A DNA stretch of 64,000 bases, taken from positions 1 through 64,000 of the forward strand of contig DATIYJ010000014.1 of NCBI GenBank assembly GCA_035517655.1, written 5' to 3'. This DNA comes from Nitrospiria bacterium. GTDB taxonomy: Bacteria > Nitrospirota > Nitrospiria > JACQBZ01. Positions 36,086 through 46,430 of this stretch are shown piece after piece. Position 1 is the stretch's first letter, and every line of letters starts with the position of its first letter. Below the pieces are notes generated by a model. The model saw nothing but the letters and a program-made list of their open reading frames with translations. It made no database searches and was not told where the DNA came from. Made by a program: the position numbers and the translations under genes.

Positions 36086-36185
36086 AAATGGGTTGATCAA
36101 TATTCCGTCTTTATTATTCCATAACATAAGGGAATGGACGGATCTGCTGGGTCTTTATAAAAGGCCGAATAGGTCTTTTGGCCCA

Positions 36186-36214
36186 TTGACGAAAAATGTA
36201 AAGTTCGATAGGAT
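36186..36214 (+). promoter_or_regulatory. Downstream promoter (P2) of the 2-oxoacid oxidoreductase operon
   Basis: TTGACG (36186-36191), 17-base spacer, TAGGAT (36209-36214). Start near 36221; leader about 49 bases ending with an AAAGGAGG ribosome site. P1 and P2 lie in tandem. Confidence 0.55.
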
Positions 36215-36269
36215 AATCACAAATTTCCCGGCATTTCAAGAAACGCAACCGTCGTAAAGGAGGCAAGCG

Positions 36270-37163
36270 ATGAGTCTAGATTATGTGAAGACAACTCCAG
36301 GTTTTGAGAAGTACATGCCTAAGGATTACCGCGACCTGGTTGAACACGGTCCGTTCGGGAAAAAAGTCTCCGTCGCACAGGTCGGAACGTTCAAAGAGGT
36401 TCTCGAAGAGCATCCGATGTGCGCCGGCTGCGCCATGACCCTCTTCATCCGCCTGTCTCTCATCGCCTTGCCCAATCCGGAAGACACCATTACCGTCGGC
36501 ACCGCCGGCTGCGGCCGTCTCGCCCTTTCCCAGGCCGCGATCCCGTTTGTGTACGGCAATTACGGCGACACGAACGCCGTGGCCTCCGGCTTAAAGCGAG
36601 GGCTGATGACCCGTTTTCCGGACAAGCACAAGGACGTGGTGGTGATGGCCGGCGACGGCGGGTTGGCCGATATCGGGTTTTCGATGCTGATGCATTCCTG
36701 GTTTCGAAAAGAAAAGTTCACCACGATCATGCTCGACAATGAAGTCTACGGAAATACAGGGGGCCAGGAAAGCGGCATGACCAACATCGGGTCGGTCCTG
36801 AAGATGGCCCCCTTGGGGAAGAAGTTTGAAAAAATCGATATGCCGGATCTGGCCAAGACGGCCGGCTGCGCTTACGTCGCGATCGTCGTGCCCAACAACC
36901 CGCGGCGGGTTGAGCAGGCCATCAAGAAGGCGGTCTTGATCGCCCGGGAAGTCGGCCCGACCTACATTCAGGCCTATACTTCCTGCAACATCGAGTACGC
37001 CATTCCCACTGATAAAGTCATGGAAGACGCCAAGAACGTCGAGAACGACCGCTACCAATTCAAGGAATATATCACCGAAGAAGCCAAACAGTACCTGGCC
37101 GACAAGTGGGGATACAAGGAATACGCCAAGAAGGCCATCCCAACGACGGAGGTGGCGAAATGA
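36270..37163 (+). CDS. 2-Oxoacid:ferredoxin oxidoreductase, beta (TPP-binding) subunit
   Basis: 297 residues. The thiamine diphosphate site reads VMAGDGGLADIG (GDG motif) with LDNEVYGNTGGQ downstream; cluster cysteines appear in MCAGCAM, AGCGRLA and YTSCNIEY. This is the beta chain of a pyruvate- or 2-oxoglutarate:ferredoxin oxidoreductase (PorB/ForB), which fixes CO2 onto acetyl-CoA or succinyl-CoA in the reductive TCA cycle. The five-gene set and the surrounding citrate-lyase and aconitase genes match the Hydrogenobacter-like five-subunit enzymes. Pyruvate versus 2-oxoglutarate preference cannot be decided from sequence by eye. It overlaps the gamma gene by 4 bases. Confidence 0.92.
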   Translation: MSLDYVKTTPGFEKYMPKDYRDLVEHGPFGKKVSVAQVGTFKEVLEEHPMCAGCAMTLFIRLSLIALPNPEDTITVGTAGCGRLALSQAAIPFVYGNYGDTNAVASGLKRGLMTRFPDKHKDVVVMAGDGGLADIGFSMLMHSWFRKEKFTTIMLDNEVYGNTGGQESGMTNIGSVLKMAPLGKKFEKIDMPDLAKTAGCAYVAIVVPNNPRRVEQAIKKAVLIAREVGPTYIQAYTSCNIEYAIPTDKVMEDAKNVENDRYQFKEYITEEAKQYLADKWGYKEYAKKAIPTTEVAK

Positions 37164-37867
37164 GGTTCAATATCCGCATGGCCGGTGTCGGCGGTCAGGG
37201 CGTTGTGACCGCCTCTCACGTCTTCTCGACCGCCGTGATCAACGCCGGCGGCGAGAGCACGATCGTTCCCTTCTACGGGTCGGAGAAGCGGATGGCCCCG
37301 GTCGAATCCTACGTCCGGGTCTCGAGCGACCGCATCTACGAGATCGGCGAGATCATGTTTCCCCATATCATTATGGTATTTCATCCCCAGGTGATCACCC
37401 ATGGCAAGTCCTACACCATGCCGTTTCATTTCGGCATCAAGGACAATGGAACGATCCTGGTCAATTCCAAAGAAGAAATTCCGTTGCCCGGGGATGAAAT
37501 GTCCGATCTGGTCAAGCGGGGGGTCCAATTCCGGTATATCGCGGCGACTCAAATGGCCTTGGACGTCGCCGGGACGGATCTGGCGACCAACATGGCCATG
37601 GTGGGAGCGATTGCCGGGATTACCGGACTGACGACACGGGAAGCGGTGGCCCAAGCGGTCAAGGAGCGTTTCCTGGGAAAGGGCTTCGTGGTATCGGGCG
37701 GCACGGCGTCTCTGGATTCGGTCGTTGAGAGAAAATTCAAGCATAAACAAGAGCTGCTCGAAAAAAACATCGCCGCCGTGAATGCCGCCTGGGATTATGC
37801 CGAAGCCCACGGTTGGCAGATGGGCAAGAAGGAAAAGGCGGTCCCGGCCCAGGCCGGACGGAAATAA
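37160..37867 (+). CDS. 2-Oxoacid:ferredoxin oxidoreductase, gamma subunit
   Basis: 235 residues from ATG 37160, which overlaps the beta stop as ATGA. The N-terminal GVGGQGVVTASHVFSTAVINAGGESTIVPFYGSEKRMAPVESYVRVS is the gamma-domain signature (CoA-binding/structural domain III of PFOR-type enzymes). The C-terminal 40 residues are charged and helical. It has no iron-sulfur motif. Second gene of the beta-gamma-delta-epsilon-alpha operon. Confidence 0.92.
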   Translation: MRFNIRMAGVGGQGVVTASHVFSTAVINAGGESTIVPFYGSEKRMAPVESYVRVSSDRIYEIGEIMFPHIIMVFHPQVITHGKSYTMPFHFGIKDNGTILVNSKEEIPLPGDEMSDLVKRGVQFRYIAATQMALDVAGTDLATNMAMVGAIAGITGLTTREAVAQAVKERFLGKGFVVSGGTASLDSVVERKFKHKQELLEKNIAAVNAAWDYAEAHGWQMGKKEKAVPAQAGRK

Positions 37868-37893
37868 CCCGAACTTAAAAACGAAGGAGCCCC

Positions 37894-38193
37894 ATGTACC
37901 TTGTCGCAAATATCGATCCGCAAATCTGCGGTGCCACCAGTTGCACGCTTTGCACCCAGTTCTGCCCCGAAGCCAATACGATTCAGTACGACAAAGTCCG
38001 TAAAACTGCTTTCGTCTCGGTGGATCGGTGCAAGGGATGCGCACAGTGCGTTTGGGTCTGCGACAATATGGCAAAGCACAACGCCATCAAGATGGTCATG
38101 ATCGATCAATTGCCTGAGGAGTTTACGTCCAAAGTCACTAAGAACATGTCGTACGAGCAGGAAGACCTCAAACCCTCACCCATCAATAAATAA
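37894..38193 (+). CDS. 2-Oxoacid:ferredoxin oxidoreductase, delta (two-[4Fe-4S] ferredoxin) subunit
   Basis: 99 residues. It carries electrons between the TPP site and external ferredoxin. Two cluster motifs: Cys12, 17, 20, 24 in the CGATSCTLCTQFCP segment and Cys46, 49, 52, 56 in CKGCAQCVWVC. The first motif is CxxxxCxxCxxxC, one spacing longer than classic bacterial ferredoxins, as seen in this subunit family. Start has a AAGGAGC site. Third gene of the operon. Confidence 0.88.
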   Translation: MYLVANIDPQICGATSCTLCTQFCPEANTIQYDKVRKTAFVSVDRCKGCAQCVWVCDNMAKHNAIKMVMIDQLPEEFTSKVTKNMSYEQEDLKPSPINK

Positions 38194-38211
38194 AGCGACG
38201 AGCGGAGAGCC

Positions 38212-38976
38212 ATGTACCTGAAAAAAGAGCATCTTCTAAAAAAAGATGAACAATACGTGCTGAAACCTGGACCGGAGGGTTACGTTCCGCCGGCGGCCGC
38301 ATCGATGGGAATCGAACTGCCGGATCCGGGTGAGGGATTGTTCTACGGCCGGAAAACGAACGAAGAGGCCGTCATGGAAGAGATTGCCAAACAGATGCTC
38401 ACCCGAAAAAACCCGACTATTTTTCCGGGACCTTTGGTCCTGTGGGCCTGGAACGAACACGCCAAGATCAAGGGCCAGGCGGTGCTGGAACTTGCCAGCG
38501 AGATCCCGGACGTGATGATCATTCCCATGCCGGACTACCGCCCTAAATATCCGAAAATCGAACCGGAAGAAGAAATCAATCCCAATCATCCCAATCTGAC
38601 GATCTGGCATAACAAGATCGAGGTCTGCATCTTCATCGGCGTGCACTGCCACTACGCCAATCTGACGCTCAAGATGATCCGGGCCGGGACCAATTGCCTG
38701 ACGGTGGCGGTCTGCGCAGAGCAGGGGCATGAGGACGCGATGCTGACGACCCGGGACTCCGATGAGAATAAAATTCGGAGGCTGGCCCAGACGGTTCGGA
38801 AAGTGCGTGAGTCCATGGGAATTCCAGCGCCCACCCGGCCTCCCTACGGCGGAGGAAAGCGCGAAATTGTAACGCCGGAGGAATGGACCCGAATTCGGGC
38901 CCATGGTTTGGCCATGTCGATGGCGGGATCGCCACAGGGGATGCCGTTGCGCGAAGGCCAGATGCCCACGTTTTAG
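38212..38976 (+). CDS. 2-Oxoacid:ferredoxin oxidoreductase, epsilon subunit
   Basis: 254 residues, soluble. The centre FPGPLVLWAWNEHAKIKGQAVLELASEIPDVMIIPMPDYRP and the segment IEVCIFIGVHCHYANLTLKMIRAGTNCLTVAVC look like the extra small subunit of five-subunit pyruvate/2-oxoglutarate oxidoreductases described from Hydrogenobacter and Nitrospira; its exact job is not established. It has no cluster motif and no TPP motif. It sits between delta and alpha, with 18 and about 75 bases on either side. Confidence in membership comes mostly from position. Confidence 0.78.
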   Translation: MYLKKEHLLKKDEQYVLKPGPEGYVPPAAASMGIELPDPGEGLFYGRKTNEEAVMEEIAKQMLTRKNPTIFPGPLVLWAWNEHAKIKGQAVLELASEIPDVMIIPMPDYRPKYPKIEPEEEINPNHPNLTIWHNKIEVCIFIGVHCHYANLTLKMIRAGTNCLTVAVCAEQGHEDAMLTTRDSDENKIRRLAQTVRKVRESMGIPAPTRPPYGGGKREIVTPEEWTRIRAHGLAMSMAGSPQGMPLREGQMPTF

Positions 38977-39051
38977 AAGTTGAGCAGATCCCCGGCGAGG
39001 ACGCGGACGGGAGGGGGCGACGCGAGCCCCTATGACAAGGGAGGAAAAACG

Positions 39052-40419
39052 ATGAGCGAGCCGACAGAAACCGAACAGAAGACCAACCCTCAGGGGGATC
39101 CGATCACATCGGCGGCGGTGAAAGTGCAAGCCGGAAAAGACCCGCATGCCGAGGCCAAAAAGCAGCGAGTGGTTTCACCCGAGCATTTGTTTTTCGAAGC
39201 CCCCCGGGAGCGGGTCTTCATCACCGGTTCGGAAGCCGGAAAGGAAGCGATACGCCGGGCCAACGTCGATTTTTCCGTGGCCTATCCAATCACCCCTCAA
39301 AGCGAGACGATGCAGCTCATCGGCGTGCTTTATGGCGAAGGGTATGTCAAGGAATACTATCGCGGCGAGGAAGAGTACGGCGTGATGTCGGCCATGGCCG
39401 GCGCCTCGCGCGCCGGCGTCCGGTGTTTCACGGCCACGGCCGGACCGGGCACCTTGCGGGGAATCGAAGCGATCGCATCCTGGCCCGGACACCGTCTTCC
39501 CCTCGTGGCCATTTTCACGTGCCGCGTCGTGAACGCGCCGCTCGCGATCCAGCCGGACAATATTGAAATCTCCTATTTGCTGAACACCGGGATGATCCTG
39601 TTCCACGCCGAAAACCAGCAGGACGTGTTCGATTTTATTTTGAAGTCGTTCATCATCTCGGAAATGAACGACGTGACACTGCCGGTGGGCATCGCCTACG
39701 ACGGTTTTTTCGTCACTCACGCGCGCGGTTATGTCATGATGCCACCCAAGGATATCAAGCTTCCCCCCCGCGAAGCCTATCACGGGGCGGTCCCGGTGCT
39801 GGATGCCGAGAATCCGCCGGCGCGTCTTTCCCGCGATGCCCCGGTTCAAAAAAGTAATTTTATGTCTTACAACATCCATGCCGTCTGGCAGCAGGAGATC
39901 TGGGCCGCGCAGGAACGGGCCAAGAAATATATCCGACGGTACATGGACGGTCTTCTGGAAGTGAACAATCCGGATGCGGATATCTTCCTGATCGCCTCCG
40001 GTTCCGCGGCGGCGCAATCCCGCGAAGCGGTTCGGCTGCTCGATGAACAGGGGGTTCATGTCGGACTGATCAAGATCCGGTCGTTGCGTCCCTTCCCGAC
40101 GCTCGAATTGCAGGAGGCCTGCCGCAGGGCCAAGTTGATCGTAATTCCGGAGTTCAATTATCCGGGTTGGATGGCCCGGGAAGTCTCGACCGCGTTGTAC
40201 GGGGAGTGCCAAGCCCAGATCGTCGCCGGTCCCCGCGTGTTCGGCGGGATGACGATGCCGGTGGAGTTGATCGTCGAGCGTGTGCTCGGAGGACTGCACC
40301 AAGTGGATCCGACGCGGGTGCCGGTCGGGGCCAATATCGGCGGAGCGCCTTCCACTTCCACCGAAACCGCGAAACAAGTCTCCAAGGAAGACGTCAATCG
40401 GTTTATGCAAAACATCTGA
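39052..40419 (+). CDS. 2-Oxoacid:ferredoxin oxidoreductase, alpha subunit
   Basis: 455 residues from ATG 39052, which has a GGGAGG site; the frame opens at 38980. After a 50-residue polar N-terminus comes the pyrimidine-binding domain: FITGSEAGKEAIRRANVDFSVAYPITPQSETMQL, YRGEEEYGVMSAMAGASRAG with the catalytic Glu, FTATAGPGTLRG, IPFAP-type substrate loop absent or changed to VNAPLAIQPDNIE, and the transketolase-C region with ASGSAAAQSREAVRLLDEQGVHVGLIKIRSLRPFP. Last gene of the operon; followed by a strong terminator. Confidence 0.92.
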   Translation: MSEPTETEQKTNPQGDPITSAAVKVQAGKDPHAEAKKQRVVSPEHLFFEAPRERVFITGSEAGKEAIRRANVDFSVAYPITPQSETMQLIGVLYGEGYVKEYYRGEEEYGVMSAMAGASRAGVRCFTATAGPGTLRGIEAIASWPGHRLPLVAIFTCRVVNAPLAIQPDNIEISYLLNTGMILFHAENQQDVFDFILKSFIISEMNDVTLPVGIAYDGFFVTHARGYVMMPPKDIKLPPREAYHGAVPVLDAENPPARLSRDAPVQKSNFMSYNIHAVWQQEIWAAQERAKKYIRRYMDGLLEVNNPDADIFLIASGSAAAQSREAVRLLDEQGVHVGLIKIRSLRPFPTLELQEACRRAKLIVIPEFNYPGWMAREVSTALYGECQAQIVAGPRVFGGMTMPVELIVERVLGGLHQVDPTRVPVGANIGGAPSTSTETAKQVSKEDVNRFMQNI

Positions 40420-40444
40420 GCCATTTCTGCCCATTTCGAAATGA

Positions 40445-40482
40445 CGAAGCCCTCCGGTGATCCGGAGGGCTTCGTTTGTTCC
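40445..40482 (+). terminator. Strong intrinsic terminator after the oxidoreductase operon
   Basis: A perfect 13-bp stem, CGAAGCCCTCCGG (40445-40457) with CCGGAGGGCTTCG (40462-40474), a 4-base loop TGAT and a TTTGTTCC tail. It isolates the operon from purC. Confidence 0.88.
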
Positions 40483-40505
40483 TGTCCGTTGTTTCCGTTA
40501 ACGCG

Positions 40506-41441
40506 ATGAAAGGCCTTATGAAAAAACAAAACCGATGGAACGGTCCGTTGGTCCTGGAAACAGACCTGGAAGTTTTGGGACCCCGAAAACAGGGGAAGGT
40601 CCGGGATATTTACGATCTGGGAGACGCGCTCCTTCTGGTGGCCAGCGACCGGATCTCGGCCTTCGACGTCGTCCTTCCGGACGGAATTCCCGGAAAAGGA
40701 TATGTTCTGACTCAACTTTCAAAATTCTGGTTTGAATGGTTCGCGTCGGCCGAAAAAACTTTTTCGCATCATCTGATCACCACCGAAATCGCGGAATTTC
40801 CGGAACCCTGTCGGCGATTTAAAGAGATTTTGGACGGACGGAGCATGCTGGTGCGGAAGGCCGAGCCCCTTCCGGTCGAATGCATCGTTCGTGGGTACCT
40901 GTCCGGCTCGGGTTGGAAGGAGTACCGCCGGGGCGGGACGATCTGCGATCTGCCGCTCCCTCCCGGAATGAAGGAGTCCGATAAACTGCCCGAGCCGATT
41001 TTCACGCCGTCCACCAAAGCCGCGGAGGGTCATGACGAGAATATTTCATTCGACCGAATGAAGGAGGCGGTGGGGGAAGCCGTCGCGAAACAGGCGCGGT
41101 CCTTGAGCCTGGCCGTTTACAAACGGGCCTCGGAGTTCGCGCGCACCCGCGGCATTATCATCGCCGACACCAAGTTGGAGTTCGGCCTCGATACGCGGAC
41201 GGGGGGGCTCATGCTGATCGACGAGGTTCTGACCCCGGATTCTTCCCGGTTCTGGCCGGCGGACGGCTATGCCTCCGGAAAACCTCAACCCAGTTTTGAC
41301 AAGCAGTTCGTTCGCGACTATCTGGATTCCTTGCCATGGGACCACCGTCCGCCGGCGCCTAGCCTGCCGAAGGAAGTGATACAAAAGACCAGCGATAAAT
41401 ATTTCGAGGCGATGGCTCGTTTGACAAGCCGAGCCGTTTGA
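40506..41441 (+). CDS. purC: SAICAR synthase PurC
   Basis: 311 residues, the long bacterial/yeast-type PurC. It joins aspartate to CAIR in purine synthesis using ATP. Motifs: GKVRDIYDLGDALLLVASDRISAFD (the SAICAR signature RDIY..... SDRISAFD), PLPVECIVRGYLSGSGWKEY, TPSTKAAEGHDENISFD, GIIIADTKLEFG and LIDEVLTPDSSRFWP. ATG 40506 is taken; ATG 40518 is the next in frame. It stands alone between a terminator and a convergent gene pair, and is not tied to the surrounding rTCA genes. Confidence 0.95.
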   Translation: MKGLMKKQNRWNGPLVLETDLEVLGPRKQGKVRDIYDLGDALLLVASDRISAFDVVLPDGIPGKGYVLTQLSKFWFEWFASAEKTFSHHLITTEIAEFPEPCRRFKEILDGRSMLVRKAEPLPVECIVRGYLSGSGWKEYRRGGTICDLPLPPGMKESDKLPEPIFTPSTKAAEGHDENISFDRMKEAVGEAVAKQARSLSLAVYKRASEFARTRGIIIADTKLEFGLDTRTGGLMLIDEVLTPDSSRFWPADGYASGKPQPSFDKQFVRDYLDSLPWDHRPPAPSLPKEVIQKTSDKYFEAMARLTSRAV

Positions 41442-41448
41442 ATCCGCC

Positions 41449-41703
41449 TCAGCGGGGGTTCGGATCCCGGACCACGTCGGGGTTTTCGGGGTCTTCCAGG
41501 TCTCCGCGGGCGATGTAATCCGCCCAGATCAGCACCATGTTTCCACTGTCCCGGATCGCCCGAATGCCGTCCTTGAGATGCTGGATCATCGAAGGTGTGG
41601 CGCCGTTGCGTTCGATCTCGGCCAGTTCGTCCGACAGCGTTCGATTCAGTTTTTCCAGCGCGCCGGCGACGTCGGCCAGAGCCTGTTTCATTTGGGGCGT
41701 CAT
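41449..41703 (-). CDS. Small coiled hypothetical protein
   Basis: 84 residues from ATG 41703; entirely helical, with a heptad-like MKQALADVAGALEKLNRTLSDELAEIER stretch and an acidic, Pro-rich end (DLEDPENPDVVRDPNPR). No signal or membrane segment. It starts one base after the stop of the zinc-ribbon gene, so they are an operon pair. Function unknown. It meets purC tail to tail 7 bases away. Confidence 0.65.
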   Translation of the reverse strand: MTPQMKQALADVAGALEKLNRTLSDELAEIERNGATPSMIQHLKDGIRAIRDSGNMVLIWADYIARGDLEDPENPDVVRDPNPR

Positions 41704-41704
41704 T

Positions 41705-42064
41705 TTATTCGTAAGCCTCCGCCGGCATGGACTCGTTGAACTCAAAACGGCAATTTTTGCATCGGAGAAAAAGACGACTGTCACGGACGGTTACGGTGCA
41801 GCGAAAATCCATCTCGGCCCCGCGCAACCCGCACTGCGGACATGGGAATCCCTTCAACCATGAAACGATTTCGGGATTCGATAACTGGTAAAGTTTGAGC
41901 TCGGTGCTGACGGGAAAGCTGTACCGGCAACCCGCGCACATCGCCGTGTAGACATTTTCTCCATCCGGACTTTCGGTCTTGATCCGGACGAGGAATTCCT
42001 GTTTTCGGCAAATCGGACAGGCAATTGTACCCAGCCGCTCTTGTATGGCCTCCGTCGTGGTCAC
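41705..42064 (-). CDS. Double zinc-ribbon protein
   Basis: 119 residues from GTG 42064, chosen because GGAGGAGAG lies just upstream; the frame extends to 42106. It holds four CxxC knuckles in two pairs: CPICR with CAGCRYSF, and CPQCG with CKNCRFEF. That fits two zinc ribbons with an aromatic-rich insert between. Such proteins may bind nucleic acid or partner proteins; no family name recognised. It has its own promoter at 42090-42119 and is divergent from isocitrate dehydrogenase. Confidence 0.7.
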   Translation of the reverse strand: MTTTEAIQERLGTIACPICRKQEFLVRIKTESPDGENVYTAMCAGCRYSFPVSTELKLYQLSNPEIVSWLKGFPCPQCGLRGAEMDFRCTVTVRDSRLFLRCKNCRFEFNESMPAEAYE

Positions 42065-42089
42065 AGGCTCTCCTCCATGAAGTCTGATC

Positions 42090-42119
42090 AGTATAACAGA
42101 CCACAATCTTCCTGCGCAA
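42090..42119 (-). promoter_or_regulatory. Sigma70-like promoter of the zinc-ribbon pair
   Basis: On the minus strand: TTGCGC, 18-base spacer, TATACT. Predicted start near 42083, leader about 19 bases to GTG 42064. Confidence 0.5.
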
Positions 42120-42196
42120 CTTGAACCGCACCCCCTTGTCCAAGGCCGTATTGTGTCTGAAAAAGGCTATTTAGAACTGAAAACGTTAAAAATTGG

Positions 42197-42226
42197 TTGA
42201 CAAGAACGCGATGGACTAAATATACT
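42197..42226 (+). promoter_or_regulatory. Strong sigma70-like promoter of isocitrate dehydrogenase
   Basis: TTGACA (42197-42202), 18-base spacer, TATACT (42221-42226). Start near 42233; leader about 55 bases with GCGAGGAGA before ATG 42288. Confidence 0.7.
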
Positions 42227-42269
42227 CATAAACTCCCCGGCAATGTTGCATTTACAAACAGGATCGTAA

Positions 42270-44519
<2,250 letters not shown>

Positions 44520-44566
44520 AGGACCAACGCACGGCATCATCATCGCACCTCCGCTAAATATTTTCA

Positions 44567-44601
44567 AACTCCCCCGGGGGTGTCAACCTCCGGGGGGAGT
44601 T
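44567..44601 (+). terminator. Hairpin after isocitrate dehydrogenase
   Basis: AACTCCCCC (44567-44575) pairs with GGGGGAGTT (44593-44601), a 9-bp stem with a GC-rich loop. The tail lacks a T-run, so termination is possible but not certain. Confidence 0.4.
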
Positions 44602-44638
44602 CTCGCAAGCCTCCAAAGATTCTTGCGATCCTCCCATC

Positions 44639-44667
44639 TTGAAAAACTTTCCCGAACGGAGTAATCT
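44639..44667 (+). promoter_or_regulatory. Sigma70-like promoter of the GYD gene
   Basis: TTGAAA (44639-44644), 17-base spacer, TAATCT (44662-44667). Start near 44674, leader about 47 bases with a CAGGAGGA ribosome site. Confidence 0.5.
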
Positions 44668-44720
44668 AAACCCGTCCGTTCATTCCTTCCACCGGCGTTA
44701 AACCATCAGGAGGATTCACG

Positions 44721-45005
44721 ATGCCGACCTATGTCTTGCTCAGCACGTTGACCGATCAGGGCCGGAAGACCATCAAGGCCAAACCCAGCCGCATCAACCA
44801 GGTGAACAAAGAAATTGAGTCGATGGGGGCCAAAGTGATCGCCCAGTACGCCCTTCTGGGCCCGTATGACTTTGTCAACATCATCGAAGCCAAGGACAAC
44901 AAGGCCATTGCCAAGATTTCGGTGGAGTTAGGCTCACGAGGCTCGGTCCAATTCCTGACCATGCCGGCGATCCCGATCGATGAGTTCATCGCGTCGCTCA
45001 AGTAG
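44721..45005 (+). CDS. GYD-domain protein
   Basis: 94 residues forming one dimeric ferredoxin-like GYD domain: MPTYVLLSTLTDQGRKTIK, EIESMGAKVIAQYALLGPYDFVNIIEAKDNKAIAKIS and TMPAIPIDEFIASLK. The motif that gives the family its name is here LGPYDFV (G-x-Y-D). Role unknown; small cytoplasmic protein found in many bacteria and archaea, sometimes in one-carbon or aromatic contexts. The lipoprotein frame that follows overlaps its end by 26 bases. Confidence 0.85.
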   Translation: MPTYVLLSTLTDQGRKTIKAKPSRINQVNKEIESMGAKVIAQYALLGPYDFVNIIEAKDNKAIAKISVELGSRGSVQFLTMPAIPIDEFIASLK

Positions 45006-46299
45006 CATTGACCGGTCGGGGGAGGGTTCAATTCGTCGCCGTTTGATGCTGGGCGGGATGCTGGCCGCCGTTTGGTCCGCCTTCGTCGTGGGAGGCTGCG
45101 CGTCGGTTCAGCCCGCGTCTTATTCGCTGCAAGACGGCGAAATCTTCATCGCGTCCCACACGCACTTCTTGAATGTCGCCGTCGCGGTGCTGGAAGACCG
45201 GCGTTCCGCGGAAGAGAAAGCCTGGGCCGCCCAACGGAACCTGCCTTCCAATCTCACCGAAATCGTGACGGAACGGATGCTTGAACATCTTCGGGTCTCG
45301 CACGTCTTTAGCCAAATCCAAGAGGCGTCCGGACCGATTAACCCGTCCTCATCCGATCGCATTCGTGACCTCGGTTCGCAGGGGATCGACGCCGTTCTGT
45401 TCGGTGAGTTGGTTCATTTCTATGGCCAGACCGATTCGAACGGTCGGATCGAGGGGCATGTCCAGTTCGTAAACCTGAGGCTGCTCGGCACGCGATCCGG
45501 ACAACTTCTCTGGGAAGGAACGTCGGATAAGTTGTTGCGGCGACAGGAAAAGCAACCGCGCCTGGCAAGGGATTACGCCGCCGAGGCGCTTCGCGGGGCG
45601 ATCAATCAGTTGGCCATGCAACTGGCGGCCCAAGCATTTTCCGACGCCCAAACGTCTTTATCCGATCGGCCCGAGATGCGACACTGGCGCGTCGGGGTGC
45701 CGCGGCCCGAAGATGCCCGGCCGCCGGAGGAAAAGGACGGCCGTGATCGAAAACTCAAGGGCGATCAGAACTATGCGTTGTACAACGATCCGGCCGGCGG
45801 AGTTCAAATGCTTGATGAGGTGCCCAACCAATGGGCGAAAAACCTCAGGGATCTGCAAATTTTTGGAGAGGTCGTGAGCGTTCATGACCGCGGGGCAGGA
45901 TCCGAGGCGTTGCGGAAATGGTCCGAGGAGGGACTCGATGCCGTTCTGACAAGCCGCTTGACCCGTTTATTCGCGTTGGTAATTCCGCCGCGTGACGAAC
46001 GGCCCTTCCCCATTTGGAGCGGAGGAATGGGGTATCCGCGGCTCTTTAAAGCGACGGCCCTGGTCCGGTTCGAGGATGTTGAACTCATCGAGACCCAAAG
46101 CGGAAAAGTCATATGGAAGGGGCAGGCGGAGGACGGCATCGATCGGATGCTGAAGACTTGGGAACTTCCCGCAGCACTGGTCCGGGAGTCCTTGGATGAA
46201 ACGTTGGCCCGCTTGGCGAAACAACTGTCGGATTTTGTCTCATCATCCAATGAAAAATCCTTCCTGTTCAATGGGTCTAAAGACCTATCCCCGTCCTAA
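44980..46299 (+). CDS. Lipoprotein with a duplicated domain
   Basis: 439 residues from ATG 44980; ATG 45046 would give 417 residues but lacks the basic start. The region RRRLMLGGMLAAVWSAFVVGGCA is a signal peptide with lipobox VGGC. Two similar halves are visible: GIDAVLFGELVHFYGQ ... VNLRLLGTRSGQLLWEGTS and GLDAVLTSRLTRLFAL ... VRFEDVELIETQSGKVIWKGQAED. This strand-loop-strand unit resembles outer-membrane lipoprotein domains of the GNA1162/DUF799 and CsgG-like type (assembly or curli-like export). The linker between the halves is charged. Location is probably the outer membrane. Function unknown. Confidence 0.75.
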   Translation: MSSSRRSSSIDRSGEGSIRRRLMLGGMLAAVWSAFVVGGCASVQPASYSLQDGEIFIASHTHFLNVAVAVLEDRRSAEEKAWAAQRNLPSNLTEIVTERMLEHLRVSHVFSQIQEASGPINPSSSDRIRDLGSQGIDAVLFGELVHFYGQTDSNGRIEGHVQFVNLRLLGTRSGQLLWEGTSDKLLRRQEKQPRLARDYAAEALRGAINQLAMQLAAQAFSDAQTSLSDRPEMRHWRVGVPRPEDARPPEEKDGRDRKLKGDQNYALYNDPAGGVQMLDEVPNQWAKNLRDLQIFGEVVSVHDRGAGSEALRKWSEEGLDAVLTSRLTRLFALVIPPRDERPFPIWSGGMGYPRLFKATALVRFEDVELIETQSGKVIWKGQAEDGIDRMLKTWELPAALVRESLDETLARLAKQLSDFVSSSNEKSFLFNGSKDLSPS

Positions 46300-46319
46300 C
46301 CTCTAGGTCTTTTTTTCTG

Positions 46320-46348
46320 TTGAGGAAATAAACAAAACTGGTTATAAT
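46320..46348 (+). promoter_or_regulatory. Strong sigma70-like promoter of ATP-citrate lyase
   Basis: TTGAGG (46320-46325), 17-base spacer, perfect TATAAT (46343-46348). Predicted start near 46355, leader about 76 bases, ribosome site GTGAGGAG before ATG 46431. Confidence 0.7.
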
Positions 46349-46430
46349 AAATCACTTTTTTCAAAGATACCGAGCTTCCGAACCGATCGATCAAAACTCA
46401 TGAAAAGCTTAAAGCGTGAGGAGACAATAG

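Noticed and set aside
39175-40434. 419-residue minus-strand frame opposite the oxidoreductase alpha gene
   Set aside because: Overlaps a motif-rich gene entirely and shows no protein family features.
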